Shown here: positions 20,934 to 29,822 of the stretch, piece by piece
Numbering within the stretch: the first letter of the stretch is position 1
Layout: each line of letters opens with the position of its first letter
Source: Proteobacteria bacterium SG_bin6
GTDB lineage: Bacteria; Pseudomonadota; Alphaproteobacteria; Sphingomonadales; Sphingomonadaceae
Reading direction: 5' to 3'
Assembly (NCBI GenBank): GCA_002083435.1
Contig: LWDJ01000004.1
Coordinates: 113,473-177,472 of the forward strand
Length of the DNA stretch: 64,000 bases
Notes under the pieces: model-generated
What the model was told of the DNA's origin: nothing
The model's database searches: none
Seen by the model: the letters and a program-made list of their open reading frames with translations, nothing else
Made by a program: the position numbers and the translations under genes

Positions 20934-22460
20934 CTAGAGGGGAATATTATCATGCTTCTTCCACGGATTCTCCAGCGCCTTCCCCCGCAGCTTCCTTAAT
21001 CCCAAAGCGATCCGTCGCCGCGTTGAGTGCGGCATGATCACCTCGTCGATGAACCCTTTGGACGCCGCCACGAAGGGGTTGGCAAAGCGCGCCTCATATT
21101 CCGCCGTCCGCTGGGCGATTTCCTCGGGCGTCTTGCCCCGGAAAATGATCTCGACCGCGCCTTTCGCGCCCATCACCGCGATTTCGGCGGTCGGCCAGGC
21201 ATAGTTCAAGTCGCCACGTAGGTGCTTCGATGCCATCACGTCATAGGCGCCGCCATAGGCCTTGCGCGTGATCACGGTGATCTTGGGCACGGTCGCCTCG
21301 GCATAGGCGAACAGCAGCTTTGCGCCGTGCTTGATGATCCCCGAATGCTCCTGCGCCGTCCCCGGCAGGAAGCCCGGTACGTCAACGAAGGTGACGATAG
21401 GAATATCGAACGCGTCGCAGAAGCGCACGAAGCGCCCCGCTTTCTTCGACGCGTTGATATCAAGGCATCCCGCCAGCACCATCGGCTGATTGGCGACGAC
21501 GCCCACCGTGCGCCCCTCGATCCGCCCGAAGCCGATGATGATGTTGCCCGCATGCGCCGGCTGCAGCTCGAAGAAATCGCCCTCGTCGAGCACTTTGCGG
21601 ATCAGCTCGTGCATGTCGTAGGGCTGGTTGGCGCTCGCTGGCACCAAAGTGTCGAGGCTGTCCTCGATCCGGTCCCAAGGGTCGGCGCTCGGGCGCTCGG
21701 GGACGTCTTCGCGGTTCGAGAGCGGCAGGAAATCGAAGAAATCGCGCGCAGCGAGCAGAGCTTCGATGTCGTTGTCGAACGCGACATCGGCCACGCCAGA
21801 CTTGGTCGTATGCGTCACCGCGCCGCCCAGTTCCTCCTGGGTGACGACCTCGTTGGTCACTGTCTTCACCACATCGGGGCCGGTGACGAACATATAGCTT
21901 GAATCCTTCACCATGAAGATGAAGTCGGTCATCGCCGGCGAATAGACCGCGCCGCCCGCGCACGGGCCCATGATTAGCGACAGTTGCGGCACCACGCCCG
22001 AGGCGAGCACGTTGCGCTGGAACACCTCGGCATAGCCGCCGAGCGAGGCCACCCCCTCCTGAATTCGCGCGCCACCCGAATCGTTCAGCCCGATCACCGG
22101 CGCACCGACTTTCATCGCCATGTCCATGATCTTGCAGATTTTCTGCGCGTGACGTTCCGACAACGAGCCACCGAACACGGTGAAATCCTGCGAAAATACG
22201 AACACCAGTCGACCGTTGATCGTGCCCGATCCGGTGACGACGCCGTCCCCCGGAATCACCTGCTCGGGCATCCCGAAATCGGTGCAATTATGCTCGACGT
22301 ACATATCGAGCTCCTCGAACGAGCCGGCATCGAGCAGCACCTCCAGCCGCTCACGCGCGGTGAGCTTGCCCTTGGCGTGTTGCGCGTCGATGCGCTTCTG
22401 CCCGCCGCCGAGCCGCGCGGCGGCGCGTTTGGCTTCCAGCTGTTCGATGGTCGACGACAT
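20934..22460 (-). CDS. pccB: Propionyl-CoA carboxylase carboxyltransferase (beta) subunit
   Basis: A 508-residue crotonase-like carboxyltransferase that moves CO2 from carboxybiotin to propionyl-CoA. Characteristic segments include GKLTARERLEVLLDAGSFEE, the acyl-CoA oxyanion loops GGARIQEGVASLGGYAEVF and GPCAGGAVYSPAMTDF, and the second domain with FVDVPGFLPGTAQEHSG and KAYGGAYDVM. The ATG at 22460 has AGGAGCCGCC just upstream and gives the normal family length. An ATG 47 codons earlier is in non-homologous sequence. First gene of the minus-strand cluster that continues through epimerase, mutase, bioB and pccA. Confidence 0.95.
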   Translation of the reverse strand: MSSTIEQLEAKRAAARLGGGQKRIDAQHAKGKLTARERLEVLLDAGSFEELDMYVEHNCTDFGMPEQVIPGDGVVTGSGTINGRLVFVFSQDFTVFGGSLSERHAQKICKIMDMAMKVGAPVIGLNDSGGARIQEGVASLGGYAEVFQRNVLASGVVPQLSLIMGPCAGGAVYSPAMTDFIFMVKDSSYMFVTGPDVVKTVTNEVVTQEELGGAVTHTTKSGVADVAFDNDIEALLAARDFFDFLPLSNREDVPERPSADPWDRIEDSLDTLVPASANQPYDMHELIRKVLDEGDFFELQPAHAGNIIIGFGRIEGRTVGVVANQPMVLAGCLDINASKKAGRFVRFCDAFDIPIVTFVDVPGFLPGTAQEHSGIIKHGAKLLFAYAEATVPKITVITRKAYGGAYDVMASKHLRGDLNYAWPTAEIAVMGAKGAVEIIFRGKTPEEIAQRTAEYEARFANPFVAASKGFIDEVIMPHSTRRRIALGLRKLRGKALENPWKKHDNIPL

Positions 22461-22557
22461 GGCGGCTCCTTCGCTGACAAGAGCGCCTCCTTTCGCCAAT
22501 TTGGCCAAGCGCGCAAGGTTGCCGCACCTCAGGGCGATGGCGATGAGTGCAGTAGGA

Positions 22558-23079
22558 TTAATCCTCTTCGGGCTCGGGCCAGGGCTGGGCCCAGCTGGCA
22601 TAGCAGCTTGGAACGCCAGCGCCGATGGCGGGCAGCAGCTGCAGGAGGGCCAAAGACAGCCACCGCACTTGATCGAGGATCGCGCCGGGCAGCACCGATA
22701 CGATCACGATCGTGACGAGCCCGATGATCGCCATCGCCATCAACACCACGAAGGCCGCCAGATAGGACCGCGATCGCAGCGATCGATCAAACTCGTCAGC
22801 CTGCTCCATCGTCCAGAGCGGCTTCAGCGGCCCAACCGCCGGCTGGACTAGGCAGCCCGTCGCCCCGACGATCAAGACGCCATAGGCGAGCCAGCGCGTC
22901 GGCTCCTCCTCGATCACCAGCATGATCGCGAAAACGACGAACCCGACGAAGGCGAGCGCGAGCGCCAGCGTCGAGAAAATGCGCCGCGGCCGGCGGTGCG
23001 GCGGACCGGCAGTATCCGCCGGAATGCCTGTCCAGCGAACCGATCGATCGAGCAGGGTCAGTAGCGCGTTACCGCTCAT
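22558..23079 (-). CDS. Hypothetical membrane protein paired with an HTH regulator
   Basis: A 173-residue protein with four hydrophobic segments: STLALALAFVGFVVFAIMLV, LAYGVLIVGATGCLV, SYLAAFVVLMAMAIIGLVTI and LSLALLQLLPAIGAGV, ending in an acidic PEPEED tail. Its start overlaps the stop of the HTH gene by ATGA, and GAGGG precedes the ATG. This arrangement, a short Cro/CI-type HTH followed by a small multi-pass protein, recurs in bacteria where the HTH controls the pair. The membrane protein's function is not recognised. Confidence 0.75.
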   Translation of the reverse strand: MSGNALLTLLDRSVRWTGIPADTAGPPHRRPRRIFSTLALALAFVGFVVFAIMLVIEEEPTRWLAYGVLIVGATGCLVQPAVGPLKPLWTMEQADEFDRSLRSRSYLAAFVVLMAMAIIGLVTIVIVSVLPGAILDQVRWLSLALLQLLPAIGAGVPSCYASWAQPWPEPEED

Positions 23080-23360
23080 CGCTTTACCCTCTTTGGCACG
23101 TCCGTCTCCTCGATGTTGCTCGGCGCCCAGCCTTCCGCCTCTCGCAGCACGACCGCCACCGATGGGAAGGGCTTGAGCGAGAACAGCATTTCCACCGGCA
23201 CTCGGAACACGGCCGCGATCTTCAACGCCAGTTCTAGACTGGGCTTGTAATCGCCGCGCTCCAGATAGCCGATCGTCTGCGGGTTCACCCCGACCAGTTC
23301 GGCGAGCCGGCGGCGGCTGATCCCGCGATCGCTCCGCATCAAGGCGAGTCGATTGAACAT
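23076..23360 (-). CDS. XRE/Cro-CI family helix-turn-helix transcriptional regulator
   Basis: A 94-residue DNA-binding protein. The HTH occupies residues ~4-60: LALMRSDRGISRRRLAELVG followed by VNPQTIGYLERGDYKPSLEL, then the helix AAVFRVPVEMLFSLKPF. This is the short Cro/CI class resembling YozG/ImmR-like regulators. The extra ~25-residue tail is hydrophilic. It overlaps the downstream membrane-protein gene by ATGA, so it likely regulates its own two-gene operon. Signal unknown. Confidence 0.88.
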   Translation of the reverse strand: MFNRLALMRSDRGISRRRLAELVGVNPQTIGYLERGDYKPSLELALKIAAVFRVPVEMLFSLKPFPSVAVVLREAEGWAPSNIEETDVPKRVKR

Positions 23361-23474
23361 TGCCCTTATCTAGCGATCTGTTGTGTATGCACAACAGTTA
23401 ATTGCGTTTGTGAGATTGAAGGGCGAGTGCTGCCCCTCTCGCCAAAGCACCGCCGCGCGCCTACATCGCACGCC

Positions 23475-23954
23475 ATGTACGCCTGCGAAATCGACGCCGC
23501 TGACAAGCCCGCGCTCTACCGCGACCTGCTTGGCGCGATCGACGCGATCACCGCCGATGAGCGCGACGCGGTCGCCAATATGGCGAATGTCGCGGCGCTC
23601 TTGTGGCAATATCTTCCCGAGCTGAACTGGGCGGGCTTTTACCGGCTGGTCGAGGGCGAGCTGGTGCTCGGGCCGTTCCAGGGCAAGGCGGCGTGCATCC
23701 GCATCGCGCTGGGTCAAGGCGTATGCGGCACCGCGGCGGCGACGCGCGCGACGCAGATCGTGGCGGATGTCCATGATTTTCCAGGACATATCGCCTGCGA
23801 TGCCGACAGCGCTTCGGAGCTGGTGGTGCCGATCGTGCGTGGGGGCGCGGTGGTGGGGGTGATCGACCTCGATTCCCCACGCCCCAACCGCTTCGATGCC
23901 GAGGACGCGGCGGGGGTAGAGGCGATCGCGGCGCTGCTGGCGGGACGGGTCTAA
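23475..23954 (+). CDS. Free methionine-(R)-sulfoxide reductase (GAF-domain fRMsr)
   Basis: A 159-residue stand-alone GAF protein reducing free Met-R-O via thioredoxin. The three cysteines that define the enzyme are all present: in GKAACIRI, in GQGVCGTA (the usual catalytic-loop motif) and in FPGHIACDADS. The preceding ELNWAGFYRL and following SELVVPIV and VIGVIDLDS-like stretches match YebR/fRMsr. The ATG at 23475 gives the normal length; an upstream ATG at 23427 adds 16 residues without family character. It is divergent from the HTH gene, with ~115 bp between them. Role: oxidative damage repair. Confidence 0.9.
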   Translation: MYACEIDAADKPALYRDLLGAIDAITADERDAVANMANVAALLWQYLPELNWAGFYRLVEGELVLGPFQGKAACIRIALGQGVCGTAAATRATQIVADVHDFPGHIACDADSASELVVPIVRGGAVVGVIDLDSPRPNRFDAEDAAGVEAIAALLAGRV

Positions 23955-24100
23955 CCCCCGCCAGGCGCCCCCTGCCCCAATTCGGCACAAGCGCTGCCAA
24001 AGCGCCCCAACTGGCGGAAAACCGGCGAAATTGGTAACGTTGGATCAACCATTTGCCGGGTCGCTCGTTCATGCGGGCGGCCAACAGGGAGGCGTTAACG

Positions 24101-24997
24101 ATGCAAGCCCGCAAGATTGCGACGATCCTGGCCACCTTCGCCCTGATCGCCGGCCCCGCCGAGGCGCAGCGAATCGGCGCTCCCTATCCGGTGCCGCCGG
24201 CGACCGGACCGCTGGTGCAAGCGCCGCTCCCGGCCCTTCCCGCGCCGTCCCAGGCCTTGCCGGCGCAGCCCCAAGCGCTGCCCGCGCAACCCCAAGCCGT
24301 TCCCGCGCAGCCCCGCGCGCTGCCGTCCGCGCCCGTGCAGGGTTGGCAGAGCGCCGGCGGCGGCTGGCAGCAGCAGCGCTGGCAAGCCGGCCGTTGGGAA
24401 GCCGGCACCCGCGCGCCCGGCGGCTGGCGCGGCTATCGCCGGATGGAGCGCGGCGCGCGCCTGCCCGGCTATTGGACCGCGCCCGATTTCGTGATCGTCA
24501 ACTGGCAGGGCTATGGCCTGCCGGTGCCCCCGCGCGGCTATAGCTGGTCGCGCTATTATGACGACGCGGTGCTGATCGACGCGAGCGGCCGGGTGTATGA
24601 CAGTGTGAGCGGGCTCGACTGGAACGCCTATGGCTATTCGGGTGATTATTCGGGGACTTATGCCAATGGCGCTCGCTGGCAGGGGACCTATCAGGGCCAG
24701 TATATCGCCCCGCCGGCGGTGAGCTATCAGGCGCCGCCGCCGGTGATCCACCAGCTGCCGCCGCAAGGCTATGTGCAGAGCTATGGCGCGGGCGCCTATG
24801 CGAGCGGGGTGACGGTGAACGGCCAATTCTACCCCACCGCGCCGGGTGCCCTGACGACGATCACCGTGACACAGGCCGCCCCGATCGTCGAGACGCGGAC
24901 GGTGACGGAGTATGTCACCGTCCGCGCCAAGCGCGTGGTGCGCCGCCCGGTGAAGCGGTGGCATCGCCCGGTTTGCGGGTGTGGGTGCTGCCGGTAG
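24101..24997 (+). CDS. RcnB family secreted protein with Pro/Ala/Gln repeats
   Basis: About 298 residues with a cleavable signal peptide (MQARKIATILATFALIAGPAEAQ). Residues ~35-80 form imperfect short repeats of the type QALPAQP. The RcnB-like domain follows (~110-175): GYWTAPDFVIVNWQGYGLPV, PRGYSWSRYYDDAVLIDAS, GRVYDSV, as in periplasmic proteins related to the Ni/Co-homeostasis factor RcnB. The rest is Tyr/Pro/Gln-rich and ends in a basic and Cys-containing tail (CGCGCCR). AGGGAGG lies upstream of the ATG at 24101. A metal-related role is family knowledge only. The Cys-rich C-terminus is consistent with metal binding but is otherwise an inference. Confidence 0.8.
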   Translation: MQARKIATILATFALIAGPAEAQRIGAPYPVPPATGPLVQAPLPALPAPSQALPAQPQALPAQPQAVPAQPRALPSAPVQGWQSAGGGWQQQRWQAGRWEAGTRAPGGWRGYRRMERGARLPGYWTAPDFVIVNWQGYGLPVPPRGYSWSRYYDDAVLIDASGRVYDSVSGLDWNAYGYSGDYSGTYANGARWQGTYQGQYIAPPAVSYQAPPPVIHQLPPQGYVQSYGAGAYASGVTVNGQFYPTAPGALTTITVTQAAPIVETRTVTEYVTVRAKRVVRRPVKRWHRPVCGCGCCR

Positions 24998-25026
24998 GGG
25001 AAGACGATCGAGCGTGATTTAACGCA

Positions 25027-26007
25027 ATGCAGCGGCCCAGGAACAGCCGATGTCCGTGTGGAAGTCGTCAAAAGTACAAACATTGTTGCGGAGCCTTATC
25101 CGGGCACCTGCTAAGGCCATCCGATGACGAGTTATTGAGCATAGCTATCGTTTCCGACAACGAGGGGTTAGCAGCAGGCGAGGAGCCAAAGCAGAGATCT
25201 TTTCAAAATATTTTACGAATGTTTTCAAAGTTAGGTCTAGATGGCGTTCTGATCACAGGAGATAACGCCCCTGAAATTGTAAGACGGATACATGCCGCAA
25301 ACAATAGACTGTTTAGACCGATTGATCAGAGCGTCGGAGGAGTGCATCTAGGATTTTTCATGTTTAGGGATTTATTTTCCCGTTTCCGAGTGCCGATCGC
25401 ATTTGGTACTCCGGTTATAGATATGATGCAGTTACTAGATTTTTCTGATGATCAAAAACGATGGATGGCATTAGACAGCAACGTGATGGAAAGATTTACG
25501 GATCAAGCATTTGATCTGTTTGATTTTGGCTACGGCCAAATGGAATTTGGACATGATCGACCTGTATCGGATTTATCCAGAGAGTTTATTTTCAGATCAC
25601 ACATTCATTTAGAGTCAGCAGCAGCCACCGTAACCAGTGGGTCCGATTACCGCGGCTCTTTACAAAGTGCTTTGTTGGGTACCGAGCTGGCTTTAAAAGC
25701 CGGCTTATCAGTCCGCGCTTACGCCGCCGACGAACTGAAAAGAGAATTTAGTCATAACTTGAAGAAAGCGGCGAGACACCTCGGCTCTCTTGTAACGTCA
25801 TTTGACGTGGATAGAACCTTACGAGCTTTAGATTCTTTCCCTGATTTCGCCGAGAGCCGTTACCAAGGATCACAACCAAATCGACGAGAAATGGGAGAAA
25901 TTTTGATGAAATCACAATACATAGCTTCCGAGGTAACGCGAACATTTACGGATCGCAACATTAGACGTTCTCATATTAAAAGATCGGCGCGCTCATATCC
26001 GATGTAG
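25027..26007 (+). CDS. AT-rich SEC-C motif protein with an HEPN-like C-terminal region, function unknown
   Basis: A 326-residue protein. The N-terminus holds a SEC-C zinc motif (CPCGSRQKYKHCCG, ~residue 9-22) as found at the end of SecA and on many accessory proteins. The central part is not recognised. Residues ~215-260 (LLGTELALKAGLSVR and ELKREFSHNLKKAARHL) look like an HEPN helical pattern with an SHNL in place of the common GHDL; this is a tentative reading. The gene is far more AT-rich than all neighbours and uses AT-ending codons freely (TTA, AGA, ATA), suggesting recent transfer. The low-GC stretch starts about 60 bp inside the gene and ends at its stop. No partner gene accompanies it. 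Confidence 0.8.
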   Translation: MQRPRNSRCPCGSRQKYKHCCGALSGHLLRPSDDELLSIAIVSDNEGLAAGEEPKQRSFQNILRMFSKLGLDGVLITGDNAPEIVRRIHAANNRLFRPIDQSVGGVHLGFFMFRDLFSRFRVPIAFGTPVIDMMQLLDFSDDQKRWMALDSNVMERFTDQAFDLFDFGYGQMEFGHDRPVSDLSREFIFRSHIHLESAAATVTSGSDYRGSLQSALLGTELALKAGLSVRAYAADELKREFSHNLKKAARHLGSLVTSFDVDRTLRALDSFPDFAESRYQGSQPNRREMGEILMKSQYIASEVTRTFTDRNIRRSHIKRSARSYPM

Positions 26008-26035
26008 TTATTTTGGAACTGAACCCAGAGGCACC

Positions 26036-27691
26036 CTACCGCCCCTCCCAAACCATCACACCCCCCACCCAGCTCTGCTCCACCTTCACCGCGCGCAGCT
26101 CGCTCGGCGAGAGCAGCAGCGGGTCGCCCCCGCTCACCACGATGAAATCCGCCCACATCCCCGGCGCCAGCCGCCCGAACTCCTTCTCGGCGAAGCCCGC
26201 ATAGGCGCCGCCCGAGGTGTAGGCCGCCCAGGCCGCCTCGCGCGATAACTTCTCCTGCGGTTGCCAGCCGCCATAGGGGGCGCCCGCGGCGTCGGTCCTT
26301 GTAAACGCGGCGGCCCAGCCGGCGAAGGGATCGGGGCGCTCGACCGGGTAATCGGTGCCGAACGCCAGTCGCCCGCCGACCTTCAGCATCGTCGCCCAGG
26401 CATAGGCGCCCGCGAGGCGATCCGGCCCCAGCCGCGCCTCGGCCATCGTCCGGTCGCTCGGCTGGTGGATTGGCTGCATCGAGGCGATCACCCCGTTCCT
26501 GCCGAAGCGCGGCAGGTCCGCCGGATCGACGATCTGCGCGTGCTCGATCCGCCAGCGGCGGTCGCCGGTATAGGTCTGCGCCAAATCCTCGATCGCGCTC
26601 AGCACCTGCGCGTTGGCGGCGTCGCCGATCGCGTGGACCGCCACCTGATAGCCGTCCATCGCCGCGCGGCTCATCAGGTTCTTGAGCTGCGCGTCGGAAT
26701 AGAAGCCCGCGCCGCGCTGGCCGGTGGCATCGGCATAGGGCGCCTTCAGCCACGCCCCGCGCGAGCCGAGCGCGCCATCGGCGTAGAGCTTCACCCCGAC
26801 GAGCTTCAGCTTGCCGCCGTAAAGCCACGGCGTCGGCCCGGTGACGCCGATGCGCAACGTATCCTCGAGCCCCGCGCCATAGCTCATCACCCGCACCCGC
26901 AAAGCGCCGAGATCGCCCGCGCGGCGCAGCGCCTGCCAGTCGTCGAGCGTGGTGCCCATGTCGGCGGTGGCGGTGACGCCGACCGAGAGCAAAGCGAGCT
27001 GCGCCTTCTCCAGCGCCAGCGCGCGTTCCTTGGGCAGCGGCTTGGGGACGGCGCGCTCGACCAGCGCCTTGGCGGCATCGACGAACACGCCCGAGGGGGC
27101 GCCGTTCGCCTTTTCGATCCGGCCGCCGGCGGGGGTGGCGGTCTTGGCGTCGACCCCCGCCGCCGCCATCGCCGCGCTGTTCGCCCAGGCGGCGTGGCCG
27201 TCGGCGCGCTCCAGCCATACCGGCCGGTCGCGCACCGCCTTGTCGAGATCGGCGTTGGTCGGGAAGCGGCCGAGGCCCCATGCCTCCTGGTTCCAGCCGC
27301 GCCCCAGGATCCATTTGCGCTCGGGGTTGGCGGCGGCATAGGCGGCGATCTTCGCCAGCGCCTCGTCGAGCGATTTGGTGTCGGCGAGGTCGAGCGTCAG
27401 CGCACCGAAGCCGAGTTCCATGAGATGGCCATGCGCGTCGACGAAGCCGGGCAGCACCGTCTTGCCCTTCAGGTCGGCGCGCCAATCGGGGCGGTCGGGG
27501 CGCTTTTCGTTCGGCTGGAGCAGCTTCACCACGCGCCCCTCGCGGGTGATGACGATGCCGGTGAAGCGCAAGGGCGCGCCCCGATCGTCGAGCGTCACCC
27601 CGTTCACATTGTCGATCAGCGCGTCGGCGGCGGCGGGGGCGGCCGCCAGCAGCGCGGCGGCGGCGGCGAGGGCGGCGGGCAAGCGCTTCAT
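26036..27691 (-). CDS. Secreted amidohydrolase family protein (YtcJ/Amidohydro_3 type)
   Basis: A 551-residue metal-dependent hydrolase with an N-terminal signal peptide (LAAAAALLAAAPAAADA). Metal-binding features of the TIM-barrel superfamily are visible: VDAHGHLMELG (HxH type), the His in YQVAVHAIGDAAN, WRIEHAQIVDPADL and the Asp in AFGTDYPVERPDPF. The ends form the beta-sandwich (KTVLPGFVD, MWADFIVVSGGDPL). Such proteins hydrolyse amide or carbamate-like bonds, but substrates are rarely known. Its start overlaps the stop of the dehydrogenase gene by ATGA, so both belong to one minus-strand operon. The 3' end is only 28 bp from the convergent AT-rich gene. Confidence 0.9.
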   Translation of the reverse strand: MKRLPAALAAAAALLAAAPAAADALIDNVNGVTLDDRGAPLRFTGIVITREGRVVKLLQPNEKRPDRPDWRADLKGKTVLPGFVDAHGHLMELGFGALTLDLADTKSLDEALAKIAAYAAANPERKWILGRGWNQEAWGLGRFPTNADLDKAVRDRPVWLERADGHAAWANSAAMAAAGVDAKTATPAGGRIEKANGAPSGVFVDAAKALVERAVPKPLPKERALALEKAQLALLSVGVTATADMGTTLDDWQALRRAGDLGALRVRVMSYGAGLEDTLRIGVTGPTPWLYGGKLKLVGVKLYADGALGSRGAWLKAPYADATGQRGAGFYSDAQLKNLMSRAAMDGYQVAVHAIGDAANAQVLSAIEDLAQTYTGDRRWRIEHAQIVDPADLPRFGRNGVIASMQPIHQPSDRTMAEARLGPDRLAGAYAWATMLKVGGRLAFGTDYPVERPDPFAGWAAAFTRTDAAGAPYGGWQPQEKLSREAAWAAYTSGGAYAGFAEKEFGRLAPGMWADFIVVSGGDPLLLSPSELRAVKVEQSWVGGVMVWEGR

Positions 27692-28551
27692 TTCAGCCGC
27701 CGGATCAACGCGCTGGTATCGTTCCTGCCCCCACCCATCGCCTGCACCTCCGCATAGAATTGATCGACCAAGGCCGACACCGGCAGCGCCGCGCCATTCG
27801 CCCGTGCCTCATCGAGCGCGAGGCCCAGATCCTTGCGCATCCAGTCGATCGCGAAACCGAAATCGAATTCGCGCTTGGCCATGGTCGGCCAGCGATTGAC
27901 CATCTGCCAGCTTTGCGCGGCGCCGCCCGAGATCGCTTCCAATACCTTGTCGAGATCGAGCCCCGCGCGCTCGGCGAAGCGCAGCCCTTCGGACAGGCCG
28001 CCCAGCACCCCGGCGATCGCGATCTGGTTGACCATCTTCGCCTGCTGCCCCGCACCCGCCGGCCCGACATGCACCGCGCGGGCGGCATAGGCCCGCATCA
28101 GCGGCTCGGCGGCGGCGAAGGCTTCCGCCGTGCCCCCGCACATGATCGCGAGTTTGCCCGCCTCCGCCCCCGCCTGCCCGCCCGAGACCGGCGCGTCGAG
28201 CACGTGCAGGCGCTTGGCGGCGCCTTCCGCCGCCAGCCGCCGGGCGATGGCGGCGGAAACGGTGGTGTGATCGACGAACAGCGCGCCTTCGCCCAGCGTC
28301 CGGAAGGCACCGTCCGCGCCCAGCGTCACCTGCTCCAGATCGGCGTCGCGGCCGACACAGGCGAACACCGCCTCGGCCCCTTGCGCCGCCTCCGCCGGGG
28401 TCGGCGCCCAGCGCCCGCCATGCGCCGCGACCCAGGCCTCGGCCTTGCCGCTCGTGCGGTTATAGACGGTAACGTCGTGCCCGGCGGCGGCGAGGTGGCG
28501 GGCCATCGGGGCGCCCATCACCCCCAGCCCGATAAAGGATATGCGTGCCAT
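27688..28551 (-). CDS. NAD(P)-dependent beta-hydroxyacid dehydrogenase (3-hydroxyisobutyrate dehydrogenase family)
   Basis: A 287-residue enzyme of the HIBADH/GarR/GlyR family. The N-terminal Rossmann motif is FIGLGVMGAPMARHLAAAGH, the substrate-binding signature is DAPVSGGQAGAEAGKLAIM, and the catalytic Lys lies in GAGQQAKMVNQIAIAG. The remaining helices match the all-alpha C-terminal domain. NADP preference is not clear. It is the first gene of the pair with the amidohydrolase. Divergent, 56 bp away, is threonine ammonia-lyase, so a role in amino-acid or hydroxyacid breakdown is plausible but not proven. Confidence 0.9.
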   Translation of the reverse strand: MARISFIGLGVMGAPMARHLAAAGHDVTVYNRTSGKAEAWVAAHGGRWAPTPAEAAQGAEAVFACVGRDADLEQVTLGADGAFRTLGEGALFVDHTTVSAAIARRLAAEGAAKRLHVLDAPVSGGQAGAEAGKLAIMCGGTAEAFAAAEPLMRAYAARAVHVGPAGAGQQAKMVNQIAIAGVLGGLSEGLRFAERAGLDLDKVLEAISGGAAQSWQMVNRWPTMAKREFDFGFAIDWMRKDLGLALDEARANGAALPVSALVDQFYAEVQAMGGGRNDTSALIRRLK

Positions 28552-28607
28552 GGCGGCGGCATAACCCCCGTTCCCCCGCCGCGCCAGATGGTCTAGGCCC
28601 GCACGCC

Positions 28608-29822
28608 ATGACCAGCCTCCCCGTTTCGATCGACGATGTTCGCGCCGCGCATGACCGCATCAAGGACGCGATCGTCCACACCCCCACGCTCTACAGCCGC
28701 ACCCTGTCGGACATCACCGGCGCGCAGGTGTGGCTGAAGTTCGAGAACCACCAGTTCATCGCCGCCTATAAGGAGCGCGGCGCGCTCAACACGCTGCTGC
28801 AGCTGCCCGCCGATACCCCGGGCGTGATCGCGGCCTCGGCGGGCAACCACGCCCAGGGCCTCGCCTATCACGCCCACCGGCTCGGCATTCCGGCGACGAT
28901 CGTGATGCCGCGCACCACCCCGATCGTGAAAGTGACGCAGACCGAGGGGCACGGCGCGACCGTGGTGCTCCACGGCGAAACCTTCGACGATGCCCATGCC
29001 GAGGCGCGGCGGCTGGAGGCGGCGCAGGGCCTCACCTTCGTCCACCCGTTCGACGATCCCCGGATCATCGCCGGTGCGGGGACGACCGCGCTGGAAATGC
29101 TGCACGACGCGCCCGACATCGATCTGTTCGTCACCCCGATCGGCGGCGGCGGGCTGATCAGCGGCATGGCGACCGTCGCGCGCGCCTGGAGCCACCCGAT
29201 CGGCGTGGTGGGCGTGGAGGCCGAGCTCTACCCCTCGATGTACAACCGCACCCGGCACGCGGACTTGCCCTGCGGCGGCGACACGCTGGCCGAGGGCATC
29301 GCGGTGAAGGAACCGGGGCGCGTGACCTCGGCGATCGTCGAGGCGCTGGTGGACGAGATCGTGCTCGTCTCCGAACGCAGCCTGGAAAAGGCGGTGTCGC
29401 TGCTGGTGCAGGTTGAAAAGACCGTGGTGGAGGGCGCGGGCGCCGCCGGCCTCGCCGCGTTGCTCCAGCACCCTGGGCGCTTCGCCGGGCGCAAGGTGGG
29501 GCTGGTGCTGTGCGGCGGCAATATCGACACGCGGCTGCTCGCCAACGTGCTGGTGCGCGATCTGGCGCGCTCGGGCCGGCTCGCGCGGCTGAAAATCCGG
29601 CTGCAGGACCAGCCGGGCGCGCTGTTCAAGCTGGCGGGCGTGTTCGATGCCGAACGGGTGAACATCATGGAGGTGTATCACCAGCGCATCTTCACCTCGC
29701 TCCCCGCCAAGGGGCTGATCACCGAGATCGAATGCGAAACGCGCGACGGCGCGCATCTCGATCGGCTGATCACCGCGATCCGCGCGGCGGGCTATGACGT
29801 GCAGCTGATGGAGCTGGGGTGA
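28608..29822 (+). CDS. Threonine ammonia-lyase with C-terminal ACT domain
   Basis: A 404-residue PLP enzyme that deaminates threonine (or serine) to 2-oxobutanoate. The fold-II PLP Lys lies in FIAAYKERGALN, the phosphate-binding GGGG loop in TPIGGGGLISG, and the asparagine loop in AASAGNHAQGLAYHA. Residues ~325-402 form a single ACT domain (VLVRDLARSGRLARLKIRLQ and FDAERVNIMEVYHQ), as in the ~400-residue TdcB-like class rather than the two-ACT biosynthetic IlvA. The ATG at 28608 was chosen because family sequence starts there; an upstream ATG adds 21 unlikely residues. 2-Oxobutanoate can be converted to propionyl-CoA, linking it loosely to the propionate operon. Confidence 0.92.
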   Translation: MTSLPVSIDDVRAAHDRIKDAIVHTPTLYSRTLSDITGAQVWLKFENHQFIAAYKERGALNTLLQLPADTPGVIAASAGNHAQGLAYHAHRLGIPATIVMPRTTPIVKVTQTEGHGATVVLHGETFDDAHAEARRLEAAQGLTFVHPFDDPRIIAGAGTTALEMLHDAPDIDLFVTPIGGGGLISGMATVARAWSHPIGVVGVEAELYPSMYNRTRHADLPCGGDTLAEGIAVKEPGRVTSAIVEALVDEIVLVSERSLEKAVSLLVQVEKTVVEGAGAAGLAALLQHPGRFAGRKVGLVLCGGNIDTRLLANVLVRDLARSGRLARLKIRLQDQPGALFKLAGVFDAERVNIMEVYHQRIFTSLPAKGLITEIECETRDGAHLDRLITAIRAAGYDVQLMELG

